Source of the DNA: Haematobia irritans | Taxonomy: Eukaryota > Arthropoda > Insecta > Diptera > Muscidae | DNA length: 64,000 nucleotides | Assembly (NCBI RefSeq): GCF_050003625.1 | Contig: NC_134398.1 | Span: forward strand, 81,500,003 to 81,564,002 | Direction: 5' to 3' | Shown here: positions 46,901 to 55,900 of the stretch, in pieces | Numbering within the stretch: the stretch's first letter is position 1 | Layout of the letters: each line of letters opens with the position of its first letter | Translations under genes and position numbers: made by a program | The notes under the pieces: generated by a model | What the model was told of the DNA's origin: nothing | Seen by the model: only the letters and a program-made list of their open reading frames with translations | Databases searched by the model: none

Positions 46901-49900
46901 ATTCCATATACGGGTCACTAGTGTCTGGCACAAGCGGTATAGGTCTATATTGCACGGAACGGTGTAATATGAAAGTCAGGACACCACCTCCATTTCTTGT
47001 GCGATCCTTTCGTAGCACATTATATCCATGACAATGGCGTAGGCTGCAGGTGGGAATCTGCTTGTTTTCCTGGATCCCTGCGACCCTAATCCTTTTCCGA
47101 TTCATCAAGTTCACGATCTCGCTAATCTTACCACGGAGCCTGTTACAATTAAATTGGAAAAATGATGCACTTTCCGGAACTGGTACAACAATATTTGGTG
47201 TCAGATGCTGCGGCGGAGAATATTGTGGGGGGGTCGCATAGTCAGAAGTGGGTCTGTCGTTGGCACAGCATCCTGTCACGTAGTCAGTATGACTATACTC
47301 CCGTAGCGATGTTAAGCCGGGCAGTTCCAGAAGTGCACCCATTCCAAACACCGGTTACACCTCACCGAAACCGAGCGATGATGAATTTGGTTTCGGCAAA
47401 CTGCACAGTACCACGGCGTTCTCCTCTATTCCGGCTCGGTCCAAAAGCAAGCGGAGAAGGCTCCCCGGGATGCACCTTCTCCAACACAAAAATACGGACG
47501 AAACAACACGTACACTGATGTGGCAGCCGCTGGCCTGTGAATAGTATCCATCGGGTCAATCCGGTACAAAGAACCCGCCGCCGTGGGTTTGTATTTGCTA
47601 TTTGATGCTATTGTTGTGACCCCTGTTGGTGTTATAAGATATTGTTGTATTATTAAATGCCATTAAAACAATGTTTCTTTTTATAAATTGAGTAATTACG
47701 TTTGCTTCTATTATAATTATGGCAATTGTATTGTATTACATTGGTAAATTATATAAATATTTTCTGTTTTTGTTTTAGATTCATCATGCGAATCTTGTAT
47801 TATTAACCGTAACAACTTGCATCGCCCCGATGAAAAGGACTTTGGCAAATATTTGCCCTTCTTTTTACAAGACAACCCTGATGATTATTGCGCTAAAGCT
47901 GGACACGCGGCGTATGGCAATGGCGTACGTTATAGCATGATACCAGGAACTAACGAAAGCCAAGTGGAGACTTCTTATTTTATGGCCTACCATTCCATTT
48001 TGAAAACATCGGGTGATTATTATGGAGCTTTGCGATCGGCTCGCAAGGTATCGGCAAACATTACCCACATGCTACAGGGCCGCTTAATGTCCCAGGGTGT
48101 ACCAATGGAAGAGGCTCTGCAAGTTGAAGTTTTCCCCTATTCTGTCTTCTATGTGTTTTACGAACAGTATCTAACTATGTGGCCCGACACATTGCAGAGC
48201 ATGGGCATTTCCGTGCTAGCTATATTCATTGTGACGTTCCTGCTGATGGGCTTCGACATACATTCATCGCTTGTTGTGGTAATAACAATTACAATGATCG
48301 TGATCAATCTTGGCGGAAACATGTACTATTGGAATATATCCTTGAATGCTGTATCGCTGGTGAACTTGGTTATGGCTGTAGGCATTTCTGTTGAATTTTG
48401 CTCACATTTGGTCCATAGTTTCTCAATATCAACGGAAGGTACACGTGAGAAACGCGCTGCCGATTGTCTCACAAAAATGGGCAGCTCAATATTTTCGGGA
48501 ATAACTCTGACGAAATTTGGCGGCATTCTAGTGTTGGCATTTGCCAAAAGTCAAATCTTCCAAGTATTCTACTTTAGGATGTACTTGGGAATTGTATTGA
48601 TTGGTGCAGCCCATGGCTTAATATTTTTACCTGTTCTCCTTAGTTATATTGGTAAGTAAACATTGAGCTATACTCCCATCACATCGTTGTTTTTATAAAA
48701 ATTTAACGTCCATTCATGCCTATTCTTGCAATGTGTTGTCTTCTAACCATACTAATGTCTATTTGTAAAAATCATGTGAATATTGTCCTTAAGCTTTTCG
48801 ACATTCCGTTAGAGATATGGATAAAGAAACCATAGAAATATTTTAGGAAGATATGATAAGCTTTTATTGTTAGAAAATAAATCTTGTAAATATATTTCAC
48901 AAAACTCATTGGAATGCTTCGCACACATACTTCTCAATATTTCCAATGTGTACTCTTGAGATGTAGCAATAGAACAAAAAAATATTAATAGGACAATGAT
49001 AAAATCACTTGTAGTCATCAAAGTTGCAAATTAGTCAAAGTTGAAATTATAGATTTTAAAATGAATATGCATTAGTAGATAAATTTATTTCGATATTTAA
49101 TTCTAAACCCTATTGTATGAAATAGAGGAGAAATATGATTCAAATTCATTAGTTAAATGTAGCTACTCAAGAGTTAAATCCCTAATATGTGTTCTTGATC
49201 GACTCACACATATAGTGTGTGATCAATTTAATTACAAAACAGATTTTTTAATTTCAAAGCTACAAGGACAACCTTTGTGAAAATAAATGTAAATCAAGTC
49301 ATAAAATAGGAACATGTTTCAGTTGATTTTATTGTAATTATTTTTTAATGTCATCGATAAAATCAAATCTGAGTACAGATGAAACAACAAGAAATGTGTA
49401 TTTTGTGTCCATTACTTGCAGGTGCACCAATGAACAAAGTTAAACTGGAAAATTTTCGGCGTGAAGCATTTAAAGTTCAAGAAACATCGCTATCGACTGT
49501 AAGATTTTAATGAAAACGACAAAACCAAATCAAGAATAATAAAAAAAGCCTTTTATAAATAATGCCAAAAATAAACGCTAAAAAGAAAATTAAAAAAAGA
49601 AAAAAAAAAACTTTTAGCCGAGTGTATTTGGCTTTAAACATAAACAAGAAAAAGGAACATAACAATAAATTAATAAACAAAAGAACCCTAACAAAACATA
49701 TAAACTTAAAAGTATACGCTAAACAACATCCATATTTTTGTGTGTGTGCAGTTTGAAACAAACCTAACAGAAATGCGCATAGAAATGATGAGTGCCTACT
49801 TTAAAATGCCTGCCTGCCTTAATTCATATTGGTTTGCTATTTTTTGATGTTTTATTCTATCTATCCACATCCACTCGCCACACCACACCATACTCCACAC

Positions 49901-52900
49901 CACACCTTCCATAGTCAATACTTAGGAAACAAAACGCTTGCAGCTACACTAACTAACCTACTTTTCAGATATCTGGCCAAAAATTGTTTCCTCCTGATCA
50001 ACGAACACAAACACCTATGTTTTCTTTAGTGATTATTTTATTTAATTGAATTTGTTGTAAATTTATTGGCACTTTATTTTTGGTAGCAGTAGTAGAAATA
50101 CCTTTTTTTTGTTGTATTTTGCTTGTTCATTAATGTGCATTTGATTTTTGCAAATAGTCGTTTTGATTATGAAATAACGATATTGTACATACATGGAAAC
50201 TTCCGAGTAAATGATGTGTGCTCATCAGTTGCAACTATATCCAAACATATCCAGAGAACAAAAATGTAAAAATTTGAGAATCTAATTGGATAACTGTTTC
50301 GAAATGCACAAACTAGTGTAACTTCTCGGAGATTTGAAATTAATTCGCTTATTTTGTAATCTGTATACTACATTACAAAATTCTAGTTTGGTTGTTTAAC
50401 AAGCCATTTTATAAGCTAAAACGATATCATCCACTATTGACTATAATATTTCTATTTATAGCTTTTGGTAGCAACGTGGACTTTCGTTAGTCTCGGAATG
50501 ATAAGTTAATTATTTTCTCCAAATTCGACTTTTTGCATTTTTTTCATTTTTCTCATGACCATAGCTCGAAAAAGGCAGTGATTTTTTTTGCAGTCTTGAG
50601 CAAAGTTGTACCTCTAGACTCGGCCAACAAAAATGCAGAATATAAGTCCCCGGTCTAACAAAGAAAAACACATTTTTTTGTCAAAATTCGTTTTTATTAT
50701 TCAACTCCTTCGGTTTTGCCTCAAAATAGGCCTCAGTTTCTGCGATCACCTCTTCATTGCAGCCAAATTTTTCCCTGCGAGCATTCGTTTGAGGTCTGAG
50801 AACAAGAAAAAGTCACTGGGGGCCAGATCTGGAGAATACGATGGGTGGGAGAAGCAATTCGAAGCCCAATTCATGAATTTTTGCCATCGTTCTCAATGAC
50901 TTGTGGCACGGTGCGTTGTCTTGGTGGAACAACACTTTCTTCTTTTTCATATGGGGCCGTTTTGCCGTGATTTCGACCTTCAAACGCTCCAATAACGCCA
51001 TATAATAGTCACTGTTGATGGTTTTTCCCCTTCTCAAGATAATCGATAAAAATTATTCCATGCGCATCCCAAAAAACAGAGGCCATTACTTTGCCAGGGG
51101 ACTTTTGAGTCTTTCCACGCTTCGGAGACGGTTCACCGGTCGCTGTCCACTCAGCCGACTGTCGATTGGACTCAGGAGTGTAGTGATGGAGCCAAGTTTC
51201 ATTCATTGTCACATATCGACTGAAAAACTCGGGTGTATTACGAGTTAACAGCTGCAATCATCAACACGTTGTTGTTTTTGGTCAAATGTGAGCTCGCGCG
51301 GCACCCATTTTGCACAGAGCTTCCGCATATCCAAATATTGATGAATGATATGACCAACACGTTCCTTTCATATCTTTAAGGCATCTGCTATCTCGATCAA
51401 CTTCATTTTACGGTCATTCAAAATCATTTTGTGGACTTTTTTTTGACGTTTTCGTCCGTAACCACCTCTTTCGGGCATCCACTGCGTTCACCGTCCACCG
51501 TGCTCATTTCACCACGCTTTAATTTTGCATACCAATCAATTATTGTTGTTTTCCCTGGGGCAGAGTCCGGAAACTCATTATCAAGCCAAGTTTTTGCTTC
51601 CACCGTATTTTTCCCCTTCAGAAAACAGTATTTTATCAAAACACGAAATTCCTTTTTTCCATTTTTTTCACAATAACAAAAGTTGCTTCACAAAAGACGC
51701 TCTATCTCACAAACTAATTGACTTACAGACGTCAAATTTTGAGACGAATCATTTGAAGGTTGGTACTATATAAAAATAATATGCATTTAATACTAGCGAC
51801 GCCATCTGTGTGTCAGACCGGGGACTTATCAGCCAACCTGTTATTAAGTCGGAAAATTATCAGCTTTATGCTCAAAATCCCAAAAATATCCAAAAAGTAC
51901 CACTTTTTTCACATTTTCACCACTTTTCACATTGAAAATTTTACCAATCAAGTTATGTTGTCGTATGAAGTTCGTTTTACGAGTTCGTAATTTTATGGAC
52001 TACATTTCTTCCCTTGTTTGGTAGAATTTTCAATAGTTCAAAAGTTTTAGTGGAGAAACTGAATAAATCGGAGAAAAAAGTGATAATTTTTTCGATATTT
52101 TTGGAGCATGCCAGATATCTTACCATTTAGTTCCGGAGAGGCCAAGGTGACGTCCAAAAACTCTTGCCTGTTTTTGGTAACGAAGGTTTGTGCATCTTCC
52201 ATTACTTGATATATTCCCCCCGTGCCGATTTTTGGCACAGCGGCCCAAATACTAAAATCTGACTTTCAGTTTTATAACCCATTCGCTAATCTGTACGATT
52301 TTCAATCTTCTTTCATTGCATTTGCTTCAGCACTTTATGTATATTTCTATTAAATTGTTTTACCTTACTCGGCGAACAAGAGGTTTTGCATTCATCAACA
52401 TTTTATTTAATCTTAATTTTGTTCTACGTACGTAACTGAGAAATGTTCATTATTTATCTGAGCTGCTGTACCAACTGAACACCGATCGGTTTGTGTCTCC
52501 GCTAAAATAAAGTTATCTTTAACTTCACGGAAATTATGATACTAACATTATTCTCAAAGTAGAATCTATTTCAAATTTTAAAGAACCTAAAAGTTGAGAA
52601 ATATCGTATTTTAAAAATCGTACTGGCTAAAGTTATATTATACAAAATTATAAAAAAAGAAAGCTATGCATAAAGTTGAAAGTTACATGCTGAGAAGGAA
52701 TATGATCACTCCAAACATGTTTCAAGAAAAAAATTTTATTTTTGGACGGTGAACATTGAATAAGAAAGAAGTTTTGCAGCTCTATCTAATATATTTTAGA
52801 TGCCACTGTAATGAAACACGTCCGTTACAATTGAGTTATTGAGTATGACTGTTTATTGTTCTCTTCTTAACTACTACTTATGTCACAATATTCTTCTTAT

Positions 52901-55900
52901 ATGCTTTACAATAATGCTTCTATTTTACAACTATGACATAAATCCAATTTATTCATTAAAAGATAAAAAAGTAGTAGCACGTCGTTCCCCGTTTGATCTT
53001 CGAAGAGCACTAGCTTCCAAGGAAACGTCTCGGTCTTTTTCTTTTGGATGAGTTGAAGATTCTATGTTGCTATCGCTCGACTGACTGTTGTTTCCTTCCT
53101 CTCCACCATTCGCTGTTACCACCGGAATTGGTATAGCATCATGCGAACTTTTCGCTCTTGGTGAACTATCTTTCCCGCTGGTTATTTCAACATGTTAGAT
53201 TACCACAAACTCTTCGCATTTAGTCGATATGTCTTTTCTAAATTTCATTGTCGTCCAGCTTAAAGTTATAGTGCATATCGCCTAACCTCTCCGCCACTAC
53301 TCCAGATCGCCACTTTTCCTTGCTCATATAATCTCGAGCGGCTACCCTTCCACCAATGGCGAATGTTTTTGTAGTGGGCACATATACTTGTTGTTTGCTG
53401 TTTGTTTGTGGAAGAAGAAAATCAAGTCTCGACTGTATTTGAAGACCAAACATAGACATTGCAGGAGATTTGCCAATTGCTGATGAATCGCTCTTCTATA
53501 TGAAAGGAGAATTTTGGCTAACTCGGGCTCAAAATTGTTTGGGTTCCAATTTGATGACTTTAACTTTTGTTTGATGGTTTGTACGTAACCTTCTACCTGA
53601 GCATTAGTTGATAAATGTTAGGGTGCTCCTTGTTTATGCACAATGCAATTGCTTTTCAAAAATTCTTTGGATTCGCTAGAATTAAATTGTCGACCGGGGT
53701 CACTTACAAAAACATTTCGTCACTTCAGATTTAGATATAGCTCCCATATATATGTATCGCCCGAGTTTGCCAAAGTTGGCTAGATCCAGTCCCCTATACT
53801 ACTAACTGAATGCGCAAAATTTCATGGAAATTGGTTCAGATTTAGATATAGCTTCCATGTATATGTTTCGCGCGATTTTGAAAAATTTGCCCCTAATAAC
53901 TTTATTTTGACCATAGAGGCCTCGTTTATTAACTGATCGTACTTAACTTTTCCACTGGTAACCTTCTGTAGTATTAATCATACCTGCAAAATATTATACA
54001 AATTGGTTCAGATTTAGATATAGCTCCCAATATATGCATATATGCATTCATTTCATTTCATTTTATTTAACAATACGAGGGCGGTTCGAAAACTTCTTAG
54101 CCTATCAATGAAAGAGAACAGTTAGTTTTTCAAAAATATTTTTATTTTTCAATATAATCTCCTGAAACTTCAAGACACTTAGTCCAACGCTTTTCTAGCA
54201 ATTCTATCTCTTGATTAAAATACTTTTCCTCAAGGTCTTCAAAATAGTGGTTTACAACTGTAATTGCCTCTTCATTTGAGGTTAAACGCTTGCCAGCAAG
54301 GATTTTTTTTTAGATTTGGGAACAAGTAAAAGTCACTGGGAGCTAAATCAGGAGAATAAGGTGGATGGTCAAGCAACTCGTATTTTAATTCGTTGATTTT
54401 AGCCATTATTAAAACACTCTTGTGTGCTGGTGCGTTGTCTTGATGAAACATTATTTTTTTTGTGTTGAGCCAGGACGTTTTTCTCGAATTTGTACATTTA
54501 ATTGATCCAAAAGGTTGCAATAGTACCTTTGAAGTCCCCAAAAACCGTTGCCATAACCTTGCTAGCCGATTGAATTGTTTCGCCTTCTTTGTGGCACTTC
54601 CTCCAGCTTCAATCCATTGTTTGGATTGTTCTTTTGTCTCTGGAGTATAGTGGTGGATCCATGTCTCATCAACAGTTATGAAACGACGCTTAAAATCCAT
54701 TTTATTTCGCCTAAAACGATCCAAACAAGCTTGAGAAATGTTCATTCTTATGCGTTTTTGATCGACTGTTAACAAATGCGGCACCCATCTTGCAGAAAGC
54801 TTTTTCATCTGTAGTTCTTCATGCAAAATTAAATGGACTCGATCATTTGAGATGCCCATGATATTAGCACTTTCACGCACTTTTATTCGTCGATCATTTA
54901 ATACCATATCATGCACTTTGGCTTCAATTTCTGTTGTTGTTGCTGTTTTTGGACGTCCACGACGTGGTTCATCTTCAATGCTTGTACGACCACGTTTAAA
55001 TTCAGAAACCCAATTTTTTACTGTTGCATATGAAGGAGCACTTTCGCCTAACACATTCACCATATCATTATGAATAAGAAATTCCCGATAAACCTTTTTT
55101 TTATGTAAATATTTAATGACAGGACGCATTTCTAATTTTTCCATTGTAAAAAAATTGCGGACGCGTCTTTTTTGAACACCTGTTTCTATATGAAGGATTT
55201 GCCAGATCGAAACTAAATTTAACATGTGTTCATAACAGAGATGGAAGTTTCCAAAACACTTAACTTTTTCTGTTTATACCGCGCTTTTTGTGCTAGGCTA
55301 AGAAGTTTCCGAACTGCCCTCGTACAGTAAGTCTTACTGACCAATAAATCGTATTTGGCCATAATACTCTTATTTATTAACCAACGCAACTCAATTTTCA
55401 AATTTTGTTTCACTAGCCGATCGTATTTAGACTTTCGTGTAGCACTTACATAATAGTATTGCCCGATTTTTACAAATTTGGATTTATGACCCACACAAAT
55501 ACTACTTAAGCGATTTCCTCTTTTTTAATAATGGTCTCAATATTAGGCATACTAACTCTGTAGTTGCAAAAAAACTCATAATATCAGACATTTCTGCTCA
55601 GATTGTGATAAGACTCCGCAAATTTGAACTCTCCTCTGCATGGACAACACTTTTCCCCAATTTGGACATAAATTCGATAGACACGGGGCTCCACGTTGCC
55701 CTCCTGCGACCCCACAGATTTGGACAATATATGATAAAGATGGCTGATGTCGGTCTCAACATTGACTAAACTACAAGTATAACCCTACAGACTGCTTTAC
55801 TCTGAGAATATTTTGTTATAGTAAAGTAATTTTTGGCATTAATTGTTCTATTATTTTTCGTTGGCCAAACTATTTCCTGGACTTATTATCTGCCAATAGT

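Larger units (their letters stand above)
43496..47778. other. NPC1 intron filled by LINE/SINE insertions
   Basis: 4.3 kb containing a LINE tail (43560-44290), an intact SINE (44429-44756), and a Jockey-like LINE (44780-47605), all on the - strand, opposite to the gene. Confidence 0.85.

Noticed and set aside
49752..50038. Possible extra NPC1 exons at 49752 ([16 protein letters not shown]...) and 49979 ([11 protein letters not shown]...)
   Set aside because: They accept phase 0 from 49498, but neither has a good donor in a phase that reaches 57670 and neither resembles a known NPC1 tail.
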